Below are positions 36,550 to 45,800 of a stretch of 64,000 nt of DNA, in pieces. Source of the stretch: Gemmata palustris (GTDB lineage Bacteria; Planctomycetota; Planctomycetia; Gemmatales; Gemmataceae); contig NZ_JAGKQQ010000001.1 of the NCBI RefSeq assembly GCF_017939745.1, positions 7,889,299 to 7,953,298 of the forward strand. Direction: 5' to 3'. Within the stretch, counting starts at the first letter, position 1. Every line of letters begins with the position of its first letter. The translations under genes were made by a program, and so were the position numbers. A model generated the notes under the pieces. The model was not told where the DNA came from. It ran no database searches and worked only from the letters and a program-made list of their open reading frames with translations.

Positions 36550-36985
36550 TTATTGGTAGTGGGCGCTTCTGGCGGGGTAGTGGCCCTTAATGGCGACACA
36601 TTCTTAGCCCAACGGGATGAGCGAACCAACTACCCGTTCGGATTCCGACCCCGTCGTGCCCGCGTTGCTCGGGTGAGCGAGGATATGGTGCGGAACGGGG
36701 CCATCGCGCGGGCCACCGGCCGAGTCCGATCCGGGGTTCAGAACTTCGTCAACACCGTGTACCGGGAACAAATCCCACATGACCCCGGCCCCCCAAAAGT
36801 CGACCCGGTTGTAATCGAGGCGGACGTGCTGTGGAGCTTAGTGGATCCAGGGGCGACGTGTGGTGGGTGGGCGGCTCGGGATGCGGGCACCCGGCGGGTG
36901 CCGATGGTCGCCGAGGGCCGGTCCGCGGGCACCGCCCAGCGGCTCGGAGTCGCACGACCGCCGGCGCGATCGGTCCGGCGAATGG
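36550..36985 (+). pseudogene. Degenerate IS1-family transposase
   Basis: On the plus strand a frame reads AIARATG...VQNFVNTVY, then VVIEADVLWSLV, then WAARDAGTRRVPMVAEGRSAGTAQRL. These are the helix-turn-helix, the first acidic DDE block and the following strand of IS1-type transposases. Between the last two pieces a one-base and a two-base deletion put the expected DVWWV motif in another frame. The C-terminal acidic residues are absent, and the fragment runs into the 3' end of the polymerase gene at 36996. No flanking inverted repeats could be identified. It is a dead insertion. Confidence 0.65.
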
Positions 36986-36995
36986 ACGGGCATTG

Positions 36996-38405
36996 TCAGT
37001 TGCGTCCATCATCAGGTTCAGCGGGAACCAGTTCACCGGCACGAGGGGCTTCGTCTGGCTCTTCGGAAGCGTCAAGAGCGAACCCCATAAGGGAACCCGC
37101 GAGCAGCAGATAAACGGGCAGCACCATCGCGTTCATCAATGAGTCAATGGACCAAAGTGTGAGGACCACGGCACAGGCCGCGGTGGGGGCGAGAGATCGG
37201 GTCGACCATGTCGATGGGGGAAAGAGGAGCGCGAAGCGGGCGATGGGCAGGAGAAGAACCGCACCCAGTGCGACGAGCCCGACCAGCCCGCGATCTCCCA
37301 GAACGATGATCCACAGCCCGTCGGTAACCGTAAGGTCCTTGCCGCTCTTTTCATCGAACACGCGGTTGCGGCCCCACCCGCCCCAGCCGAACGTTGGGCG
37401 ATCGAGTGCTTTGTTTACCAGAAGGTTTTCATTTGTCAGCCGGAAGTCGAGTGATTCCGCCCGGTCGGAATCGAGGTTCGCCGCCACGCTTTCGACCAGC
37501 GCTTCGCCGGACCACGCACCGGTGGTACGAACCGCCGCGTACACCGGAGGTGTGACCGCCAACAGGAGCAACCACCAGCGCGCTCCGGTCGCGCTCGCGA
37601 GCCAGAGGACGAGCCCACCACCGAACCCGAGGACGAGTGCCCCGGTTGACTTCAGCAGAATGGCGATCGGCACGAGGAGGAGCGGAATGTAACTCTGCAG
37701 GCCCGTCTCTTCTCCCTCCTCGATCACCGGTCGGAGTGTCCCCGTCCACCACATCCAAGTCGCAATCAGCGCGGCCGACACCATGAACATTCCCACGGCG
37801 AGGCCGTGTGGGAGGAAGACCATTGGTCGGTACCCGCCGAACCGGATCGTTTGGGCAAAGGAGTGCTGGGAGTAGCCATAGACTTTGGCGTGGAGTTGCG
37901 GGCTCATCCGGGCCTCATAGAGGCACAGTGGAGCGTACACGGCGGCGGCGAACGCGATTCCGAGTGCGAGATCCCGGACCGCGGCAGTGTCGGAGAAATA
38001 CACCCGGCCCAACAAGTACGGGATGCCGAAGCTGACAGTTTGACCCCACGTCTGGGAGAGGGCGTCCCGGATCGCCGGGCTCCCGTCCGGGGGGGGGGCA
38101 TTGGTCAGCACCGAGGGAAGGGGGCACAGGCACCAGACCACCATCGGGAGATCGGTCCAGCGCGGCGCACCGGAGAACAGGCGCTCCGAGTCGTAGAGCA
38201 ACGCTCCCAGCAGGGCCGCGTAGTTGATCGCGTGGTACTTCGAGAAGTGAAACGGCCCCAGGGCGACTTCCTGGCGCAACTCGGGCAGGAAGAGCGTGCC
38301 CCCCAAAACGACCACGAGGATGGCCCGGTGGGTGGTGAAGGACGGGAACACCCCGAGCATCACGACCAACCAAACGACCACCAAGTAAGGTGTAAACTCG
38401 CTCAT
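36996..38405 (-). CDS. O-antigen polymerase/ligase-like integral membrane protein
   Basis: The 469-residue protein is strongly hydrophobic, with about ten predicted membrane segments, for example YLVVVWLVVMLGVF at the N-terminus, LAVGMFMVSAALIATWMWW in the middle and LVGLVALGAVLLLPIARF near the end. A long polar loop near residue 300-370 (LDFRLTNENLLVNKALDRP, GWGGWGRNRVFDEKSGKD) is the usual place of the Wzy/WaaL periplasmic loop. Together with the flippase four genes upstream, it is the best candidate for the polymerase joining repeat units. Sequence alone does not separate polymerase from ligase. Confidence 0.78.
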   Translation of the reverse strand: MSEFTPYLVVVWLVVMLGVFPSFTTHRAILVVVLGGTLFLPELRQEVALGPFHFSKYHAINYAALLGALLYDSERLFSGAPRWTDLPMVVWCLCPLPSVLTNAPPPDGSPAIRDALSQTWGQTVSFGIPYLLGRVYFSDTAAVRDLALGIAFAAAVYAPLCLYEARMSPQLHAKVYGYSQHSFAQTIRFGGYRPMVFLPHGLAVGMFMVSAALIATWMWWTGTLRPVIEEGEETGLQSYIPLLLVPIAILLKSTGALVLGFGGGLVLWLASATGARWWLLLLAVTPPVYAAVRTTGAWSGEALVESVAANLDSDRAESLDFRLTNENLLVNKALDRPTFGWGGWGRNRVFDEKSGKDLTVTDGLWIIVLGDRGLVGLVALGAVLLLPIARFALLFPPSTWSTRSLAPTAACAVVLTLWSIDSLMNAMVLPVYLLLAGSLMGFALDASEEPDEAPRAGELVPAEPDDGRN

Positions 38406-38470
38406 AACCCCTTTGGGGTGTGCGTAACCGGAGCGACGAGTCTGAACTGGCTCGACGTTCCGGCACGGGA

Positions 38471-39574
38471 TCAGGAGGTGGCAAGTTCTCCGAGCGAAGA
38501 ACCCTTCTCCATTGCCGTTCTGAGTGCCCCTTCAAACAGGTCAGTTGCATCATCCCACGTGTATCTCGTGGCGACGCTGTGGGCACGTTCGGATAGGATC
38601 CGCCAGTCCGAATCCGGGAGACCGCACAATCGAACAATCGCCGCGGCCATATCTTCTGGGTCTTCAGGTCGAACCAAATACCCCCCCCCTTCTGCGAGCA
38701 GTTCCGGGGCGGCGCCGGCGGGCGTGCCGATCACCGGCGTGCGGCAGGCCATTGCTTCCAAGATCGGGAGGCCGAAGCCCTCCGAACGGCTCGCGAACAA
38801 CCAAGCATCACAACGCGAGTAGAGTTCTCGGATCCGCTGTTGAGGCGGTTGGAGGTGGTACTCGGCGCCAGGATGTAAGGGCAATCGTGGGTTGATGGGT
38901 GAGCATCCGAAGGCCAAGAGGCGCAGCGAAGGGAGTTGCGCCGACGCTATCCGGACCGCTTCAAGGCTGACATCGCATCCCTTAAAAGGGGCCGTCGAGT
39001 ACATCAAACCGACGGTGGGCACCAGATTTTTGCCCCGGGGCTCTGCGTGGAACAGGTCTTGGTCCACCGCATTGCGCACGACCTGTGCCGAGGGATCACC
39101 GTACCGATCTCGCGCCAAGTCGGCCAACCATTGAGCGACTACTATTTTTTGTATCGGTAGCCGCCAGGTCGCCTCGGACCGAGCGACGGGAAGATAGTCG
39201 AAGACCTCGTGGTGTTGAAGGAAGTACGCCTTTGTCCCCTTTGATGGGGATAGGGCCATCACCCACTCGGCCGTCTCCCACCAAGTCGCAATCACGACAT
39301 CGGCGTTTGGGACATCGCTATCCGTGACGGGTCGATGCCGGTCGAGGGTGCGGCGCTCCACCGCGACCTGATTTATGTGAGCCGAAATCGAATAGGCCGG
39401 CCACCGACGGGTGTAGTATAGCGAACGGGCGATCTCCCGGATGCTCCGTCGCCGATGTGGTGGTGCCAACACGACAACGTGGTGTCCCCGTCGCTGGAGG
39501 TGTTCCGCATAGGTGGCTATGACACGTTGCCCGCCGCTGAGGTCGAACGGCGGGCAGATGAACGTAATTCTCAT
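38471..39574 (-). CDS. GT4 family glycosyltransferase
   Basis: The 367-residue protein is a GT-B fold glycosyltransferase. It starts with ITFICPPFDLSGGQRVIATYAEHLQRRGH, here given in pieces: PFDLSGGQRV is the donor-loop glycine-rich motif. The C-terminal half holds RCDAWLFASRSEGFGLPILEAMACRTPVIG, whose EGFGLPILE is the nucleotide-sugar-binding EX7E-type motif. It lies 65 bp after the polymerase start side and 30 bp from the pyruvyl transferase gene, in the same orientation. Confidence 0.88.
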   Translation of the reverse strand: MRITFICPPFDLSGGQRVIATYAEHLQRRGHHVVVLAPPHRRRSIREIARSLYYTRRWPAYSISAHINQVAVERRTLDRHRPVTDSDVPNADVVIATWWETAEWVMALSPSKGTKAYFLQHHEVFDYLPVARSEATWRLPIQKIVVAQWLADLARDRYGDPSAQVVRNAVDQDLFHAEPRGKNLVPTVGLMYSTAPFKGCDVSLEAVRIASAQLPSLRLLAFGCSPINPRLPLHPGAEYHLQPPQQRIRELYSRCDAWLFASRSEGFGLPILEAMACRTPVIGTPAGAAPELLAEGGGYLVRPEDPEDMAAAIVRLCGLPDSDWRILSERAHSVATRYTWDDATDLFEGALRTAMEKGSSLGELATS

Positions 39575-39604
39575 TGTGAGACCAACGAGTGGGCGAAGAC
39601 AAAT

Positions 39605-40747
39605 TTAGCTCGCGATAGACCGAACGAACGCTTCGACGAGCTGACCACGTAGTTCGTCGAGGCGCTCGTACGAGGTATTTTCAAGGGCGTCCATCGCCAC
39701 GGACTCGAGGTCGGTGGTTGCAAGGCCGGTATCGGCGAAAGTGTAACCATAAGGTGCCGTTTGCTTCCCCAAGGTGCGAGTGGGTATAAACCAGTGGTCG
39801 CACCCGGTAGTGCGGGCAAAGCCAATTAATTTAGGATGATAGGCCAGGCCGACGCAAGGGGTCCGCTGTGCATACGCCATCACGCAGGCGTGCAACCGCA
39901 TACCGATCGCTAAGACCGCTCCTCCGAGGACCGCCGCAACCCCCCGGGGGCCGAGTCCGTCCCCTATGCGGACAACCGGTATGTTCGGGTTCAAAGCAGC
40001 TAATTGGCCGGCGACGCGGTCGTGCTCACCGCAATCGTCACTGAATCGGGCCGAGCAGGGGACAAAGACCACCGCCGCGTCGAGCCGGCGGGCGATCCGG
40101 GCGAGTTGAGCCGCGAGCCAGTCACACCAACCCGGCGTTCCTTTCCAGACATCTGCCAGGGACACCGCAATGTACCGGCCAATCGACCGAACCGGGATCG
40201 GAAGTTCTGGCTCGGCCTGCATCCAAAGAACCACGTCACCTGTCACCGTGACAGTCCGCTTGGGAACGAGGCGACGAAGTACCTCCGCCGATAGAACGTC
40301 CCGAACGTATAGTTGAGCCATCCCTCCTAATGCTCGACGAATTTGCCACCGCACCAGCATGCGGTATTTTACGTCGGCTTCAACTGCCGCAGCAAAAAGA
40401 GAGACTCGCGCCGGCCGAGAGTCGCGGACAAGCCGGCGGCAGCGGGCGAGTACGGAGTGGGGCATTGACTCGACCACACCGCCGCCTACGAAGAGGACGG
40501 GCTGCCCGCGGAGGCGTTCCTGGCGAGCCTTGTCGTGTGCGCCCAGTCCGATCACGTCCGGCATGTCGGGACGGTCGAAGCGCCCCACAACATCGAATCC
40601 GATGTCCGCCCCGATCGAATGCGCGAGATCCGCGACCGCCAGTGGCGCGGCCTCATCACCGGCGTTGTGAAAACCAAAAGAACCGCAGAGGGTCACCCTC
40701 CGGGGCCAGGCGGTGTGTTCACGTGTGTGTGGGATGAGGTCACTCAT
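39605..40747 (-). CDS. Polysaccharide pyruvyl transferase family protein
   Basis: From the ATG 40747 the protein has 380 residues. It matches the CsaB/WcaK pyruvyl transferase family: CGSFGFHNAGDEA at the N-terminus, LFVGGGVVESM, a second-half block VVRIGDGLGPRGVAAVLGGAVLAIGMRLHACVMA (in pieces, AIGMRLHACV) and VGLAYHPKLIGFARTTG. The family transfers pyruvate from phosphoenolpyruvate to a sugar as a ketal, giving the polymer negative charge. It starts 2 bp from the flippase stop. Confidence 0.87.
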   Translation of the reverse strand: MSDLIPHTREHTAWPRRVTLCGSFGFHNAGDEAAPLAVADLAHSIGADIGFDVVGRFDRPDMPDVIGLGAHDKARQERLRGQPVLFVGGGVVESMPHSVLARCRRLVRDSRPARVSLFAAAVEADVKYRMLVRWQIRRALGGMAQLYVRDVLSAEVLRRLVPKRTVTVTGDVVLWMQAEPELPIPVRSIGRYIAVSLADVWKGTPGWCDWLAAQLARIARRLDAAVVFVPCSARFSDDCGEHDRVAGQLAALNPNIPVVRIGDGLGPRGVAAVLGGAVLAIGMRLHACVMAYAQRTPCVGLAYHPKLIGFARTTGCDHWFIPTRTLGKQTAPYGYTFADTGLATTDLESVAMDALENTSYERLDELRGQLVEAFVRSIAS

Positions 40748-40748
40748 T

Positions 40749-42170
40749 TCAGTTAAAAATCCACAACCCCAAAGCAATAAAGCTGACAGGAACGATCACG
40801 GCGCACAGATCCAACACTGGCATCCAGACGCCGTAGGGTCGGAAAGCCGCTACGACCAACACGGGATAGAGTAGTACAGGAGAGAAGGCATATCCTATAA
40901 TCAGGCCGGCGGACCCGGCAATCAGTCCCCCGGTGATCATGGCTCCCACTGTTAGAGCCAAGCGCGAGGCCAAGACGATCAAGTGCCGAAACGAGTCACC
41001 GCGCGCGAGAATCAACGGGCTGAGCGTGGCGGTGGAGATCGGAATGATCGAACCGATGGCCAAGATGCGGAGCATCCAACCGGCATTCTGGTAGCGAGTA
41101 TCGTAAAGCAAGTTAATGATACCCGGGCCCCCGACTGCGAGCACGCAAAGGGGAGGTAGTGCTCCCACGAGCACGGTCCGCCGCAAGCGATACACCTTGG
41201 CCCTCAATTCTTCCGGGCCACAATTCCCGAGTCGAGCGTAAACCGGAAACACGACCTTATCCGACAGATGCTGAACCATACTAAATACGACTTGCGAGAG
41301 GATGAAGGCAAGCGAATATACCCCAAACTCGGTACTAGTCATGAAGTAACCGAGCACGAGACGGTCCGCCGACAGGCAGAAATACGTCAGCAGGGTTCCG
41401 AAGAAGAGCCACCGGCCGAATCGGACCAAGGAAACTGCTGCTTCCCGGTCCCAATGTAACCGGTGGCGCGCCCCGCGCAATACCGCGTGACTGAGTATCG
41501 CCTTCGCCACGGCTGCGAACAGATTCCCAGCCACGAGGACCCAAACGGAGTGGTAGATCCAGGCAAGACTTACCATTAACAGCGTCGCAGCGCCTTGTGT
41601 TCCTAACTCAATAGCGGTGACGCGGCCGAATGAAAGTTGGCGGTTACTCGTGAACAGGGCGGTCGAATTGAATCCCTGGGCCACGGCCGTCAACGCGGCG
41701 ACGGGGAGTATCCAGGCCACCTCGGGGAGCCCGTACAGCGCCGCAAGCGGCCAAGCAAGAAAACACGAACACGCCCAGAGAACCACACCCCGAACAATTT
41801 GAATCGTCCAAGCGGTATTCAGAAACGACGGTTCCTCGCCCCGCTTATTCTGAACGATGCTCGGCCCGATCCCGATGTCCGAGAACATATGGAGACCGAC
41901 CAAGAACGTGGTGATTAAGGTCATCAACCCGAACGCTTCGGGGAACAAGAGGCGGGTGAGAATCAGGCTCGAGCCGAACCGCAGAACTTGCGAGACGAGG
42001 TGACCTACAAGAACCCAAATTGCCCCGGTCAGTGCGCGGTTTCTAAGCGAGAGCCCGTCCGTAGAGTGGGCACTGCCTCCATCTCGCGTGCAGGAGACGA
42101 TTTCGTCGGGTGCGGGCGTTCGGGCACCGGTTCCAGCAGGCGATTCGGTGGGCGGGAGTAACGGAGTCAT
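40749..42170 (-). CDS. Wzx-type polysaccharide flippase (MOP superfamily)
   Basis: From the ATG 42170 (MTPLLPPTES) the protein has 473 residues. After a polar N-terminal tail of about 45 residues, hydrophobic segments run through the whole length, beginning GAIWVLVGHLVSQVLRFGSSLILTRLLF (in pieces, LVSQVLRFGSSLI). The block FPEAFGLMTLITTFLVGLHMFSDIGIGPSIVQ, in which DIGIGPSIVQ is diagnostic, is that of lipopolysaccharide biosynthesis flippases. It should move lipid-linked repeat units across the inner membrane. The start codon directly abuts foreign dehydrogenase-like sequence, so the original N-terminus or promoter may have been lost. Confidence 0.88.
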   Translation of the reverse strand: MTPLLPPTESPAGTGARTPAPDEIVSCTRDGGSAHSTDGLSLRNRALTGAIWVLVGHLVSQVLRFGSSLILTRLLFPEAFGLMTLITTFLVGLHMFSDIGIGPSIVQNKRGEEPSFLNTAWTIQIVRGVVLWACSCFLAWPLAALYGLPEVAWILPVAALTAVAQGFNSTALFTSNRQLSFGRVTAIELGTQGAATLLMVSLAWIYHSVWVLVAGNLFAAVAKAILSHAVLRGARHRLHWDREAAVSLVRFGRWLFFGTLLTYFCLSADRLVLGYFMTSTEFGVYSLAFILSQVVFSMVQHLSDKVVFPVYARLGNCGPEELRAKVYRLRRTVLVGALPPLCVLAVGGPGIINLLYDTRYQNAGWMLRILAIGSIIPISTATLSPLILARGDSFRHLIVLASRLALTVGAMITGGLIAGSAGLIIGYAFSPVLLYPVLVVAAFRPYGVWMPVLDLCAVIVPVSFIALGLWIFN

Positions 42171-42174
42171 CGGA

Positions 42175-42302
42175 TTCCACTGTCGAAAGTTGGGGCTGTT
42201 CGGGAGCGCGCGCCCGGTGAACACGCTGCCCGGCATCAAGACGCCCTACAAGAAGATCGATCTGATCGTCGTTCGCGAGAACACCGAGGGGCTGTACGCG
42301 AT
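42175..42302 (+). pseudogene. Fragment of an isocitrate/isopropylmalate-type dehydrogenase gene
   Basis: On the plus strand about 42 codons read CRKLGLFGSARPVNTLPG, then IKTPYKKIDLIVVRENTEGLY. These correspond to the internal RPV-LPG...VRENTEGLYAG region of NAD(P)-isocitrate dehydrogenases, including the substrate-binding Arg. There is no start and nothing of the rest of the enzyme. The fragment lies between the flippase start codon and the truncated end of a broken glycosyltransferase on the other strand, which makes it a recombination scar. Confidence 0.75.
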
Positions 42303-42772
42303 CACAGCTCGGATTCGTCTCGGCTTGTGGTACTTCGGCCAAAGCACGCAGTGAGGCGTCGGCACCACTTTGGTGCCAAAAATCGGAAGAAGGCTCAGAA
42401 GAAACCAGTAGTTCGCGTTGCTCACGACCACCACGTCCGCACGCCAACGGAGGGCGGAAGCCATGAGCCGCAGAAGGTACACCGCACTGAAGAGGTGGTA
42501 GCGAACCCCGCGCGTCCTGATCGACGGGTCCGGCCGGTGCTCGATCGGAAAGATCCTTCCTCAATTCGCTCTTGCCGTGGGTGTGAACTGACAATGTAAC
42601 CCTGCCAGCCGCGGTCGCGACAGACGGAAAGAAACTGCCCGGAGTACGTCCGGACAGTTTCATTTGGATCGTCCCGCCCTTCCCGCCAGTGGCGGTAGGT
42701 ATTAATGACGTCACCGGGGCCAGCGGCGTAAAAGACTCGGAGTGGTTCTCGGGTTGCCGGTCTATCGAACAT
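42303..42772 (-). pseudogene. Truncated, frameshifted GT4-type glycosyltransferase
   Basis: The minus-strand start at 42772 gives REPLRVFYAAGPGDVINTYRHW (in pieces, VFYAAGPGDVINTYRHW), which looks like a glycosyltransferase N-terminus. Near 42547 a single missing base shifts the frame; the homologous protein continues in another frame as YLLRLMASALRWRADVVVVSNANYWF and PTPHCVLWPKYHKP. After about 42305 the similarity ends at the dehydrogenase fragment. The nucleotide-sugar-binding half is absent, so the gene is dead. Confidence 0.7.
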
Positions 42773-42822
42773 GCGATTTTTTGCCTCTCCGCGATCCGTC
42801 GGTCAACAATTTACCGAGCCGT

Positions 42823-45800
42823 TCAGTGCTTCGGCTTCAGCTCCTGGGCGAGTTCCCTGTACTTTTTTTGCTCGGCCGGGAGCACGAGGCTCCCGTCGGT
42901 TTGGAGCGATTCAGATCGCTCCAACGCGCGGGCGACAACCGCCGGCGGTTTACCCGCTCGGTGGTACGCGGTCGCCAAGTGGAGGCACTTGGCGGCGGTC
43001 GCGTTCTGTTCGACGGCCTGCTCGAGGTCGGTAACGGCTTCGGTCGTCCGCCCCGAATCCAAGTGTAGCATCCCGCGGCTGTCGAGGAGGCCGGCCGTCG
43101 GCCCGTCGACGGCCCAAGCTTTCTCCAATAGTGCTCCGACCTCCTCGTTCCGGGAACCCGCGAGGATCAGCATGTACGCAACGTTATTAATCGCCGGGGC
43201 ATTTTTTTCGTTCGCCGCGACCACCGTGCGGAATTCCCGAGCGGCCTCCGCGTAGCGCCCCCGGCGGGCGTGCATTAGCCCGGTCAGTTCGGCCGACGCC
43301 GGTGACGGCTTCGCGCGCCCGAGGCACGCCTTCACCTCGGCTTCGATCGCGTCGAGTTGTGAGTCCGATAACGGAACCGGGCAGTAACCGTAGGCCGCGG
43401 TCACAAGGGCCGTGGCAACACCGGCGGAACCAACCTTCTCTTCGACCTCCCGACCGAGTTTGATGGCCTCCTCGACTCGACCGCGGCGGGCGACGAACCC
43501 GACGAGGGCGAGCGCATCCGCCGCGGCGCCCCGCTTAGCCGCGTCCCGGTAGAGCGTTTCAGCCACGGGGAAGAGTGCGTCCCCGGCGCCGGGCTCGGCG
43601 CCGAGTTCGTCGGCCGCGCGAGCGGCGGCGCTGAGTCTCGGGAGCTCGGCTTCGGGAGGCGCCGAGCCGATTGGCTGAGCGGTTCGGGGGCGCGCCGCGC
43701 GGCTGAGGGCCGCGGCCGCGGCACGGAACTCGCCCCGTTTGACCAGGACGCGGGCCTGAAGGCGCACGGTGGCGAGGTCGTCGGGCGCGACCCGCTGAAG
43801 CTGGGCGAGCCACACCTCGGCATCGTCCGTTGCGCCGTTTCGTAACAGCCGGTCAACGAAGGACCGGAGGTACGTCGGGTTGTCGCCCTCGCGCGCCAGG
43901 AGGGAACCGAACACGCGCCGAGCGTCCACCCAGGCCCCGGTGTCGGCGTACAATTGTGCGAGGAAAAACAGTTCGTCCGGGCCGGGCGCGCGCCCGGTGC
44001 CGAGCCGCAGGAGGACGTTAAGGGCCTCGCGGCGGTGGTGCGCGCGCGTGCCCAACACGCGCGCCTTGGCCAACAGGTCGTCCGGGTTCTCCGGTGCGAG
44101 CGCGAGGTTCTGCTCGATCAATCCGAGGGCTTCCTGAAAAGTGGCAGGGTCGTTGATCGCGGCCAGGGCGATCGCGAGCGCCCGCCGAACCGCGGCCGCG
44201 TCCGTGGCCGTTAGAGCGGGGGCCGAACCCGCGAGCACATTTCGGAGAACGGGGACGGCCTTTGCAAGGGTTCCCGATCGACTGTGAAACTCGAACAATT
44301 TTCCGATCGCCGCGGCGTCGCCGGGGCGGGCCGCGGCCGAGGCGTACCCTTTCCCCGCCTCTTCCATCCGGCCGAGGGCTTCGTTGCACTGCGCGAGTGT
44401 CAGAACTTGTTCTCCCGAATCTTTCAGGTGCTCGCGCGCTTCGGCAAGTACCTCTTCCGCCTTGTCTCGCTTTCCAGTTCGGACGTGGAGCTTGACCAGA
44501 GCGACCCACGGCGCGCCGTGGGGGCCGGAGACCTCAATGGCCCGGCGGAGCGCGCCGACCGCCTCGTCGCGCCGGCCGGCGCGGTCCATGATCTCGGCCT
44601 GCCAGAGGTGTTCCTCGTACTGCTTGGAGTCGGGCGCGACGACCCCGATGGCGAGTTGGACCGCCTCCTCGGGTTGTCGATTGAACAGGGACACCTCGGC
44701 CGCCAGCTTGTTGATCGGAGCAAACGGGTCCGCGCCGGTACGGAGCTTCCGAAGCAGCGCGTCGGCCTCCGCGTACCGGCGATCGGCGCACAGGAGTTGA
44801 ACGGCTCGAAGGACGATCGGGGGGCGCCGTTCGCCCAGCCCGACCGCCCGCAGGTATTCGGCGAGCGCCTCGGTGGGGTTCTTCTCCAGTTCGGCGAGGA
44901 TTGCCCGGCTGGTCGAAAGCGCCGCCCACGACGGCCGCAGCCGGGTCGCGGCATTCAGGTGCTGGCGCGCCTCCCGGATGCTCTCGGGGGACTGGTCGCG
45001 GGGGCGCGCAATACGGAGGAGCGCCTCGGCGTAGTGCCCGAAGGCACTGTCTTGACCACCCACCGCTTGGTTGATCTCTCTGACGATTTTTTCCATTTGG
45101 CCCCGATCATCCGCCTGAACTGCGAGCTCGAAGAGCTGGAACCGGGCCGACAGGTCCGCCGGCCGGAGCGTGACGACCTCCCGCCACCACCGCTGGGCGC
45201 CGGACAGGTCGCGCCACCGCGTGTGAGCTTCGGCCAACCCGGTGGCCAAGCGGCACCGGTCGTCCATACGATCGGTCGGCTTGGCCACCTGAGCCGCGAG
45301 CTGAAATGTACCTTGGGCCAGCGCCCGGATCGCGACCCGAACGCCCACCTGAACAGCGACGGGAACCGTCGGGTCGGGGCGCTCGCTGGGGGGCGGCGGG
45401 AGGAGTTCGAGCCGGGTCAGGGCGGAATCGATGGAGGGGCCGGCCAATCGGTCGAGGGTATCGATCTCCGCCCACGCGCCGGCGGCTTTACCGTGCTGGT
45501 AGAGCAGGCGGGCCAGGGGCAGCGCGATGTCGGCCCGTGGCCCCGCGCCGGCCGATCCCGGGGGGGCGGCGAGGGCCTTCCGCAAGAGCGCTTCCGCCTC
45601 ATCAGGTTTCCGGTCCGCGGAGAGCACTTCGGCCCGCAAAAGGAGAAGTTCGGTCGAGTTCGGGGACCGCTCGGCGGCTTGGGCAAAGGTCGGTTCGAGG
45701 TCCCGCGGGCGGCGGTCCGCGGGCGGGATCGAAAGGTACTCGAGAACCCGCAACCGGGTGAACATGAGCCGCACCTCGGCGGGCGCCGTCGGCGCGTCCG

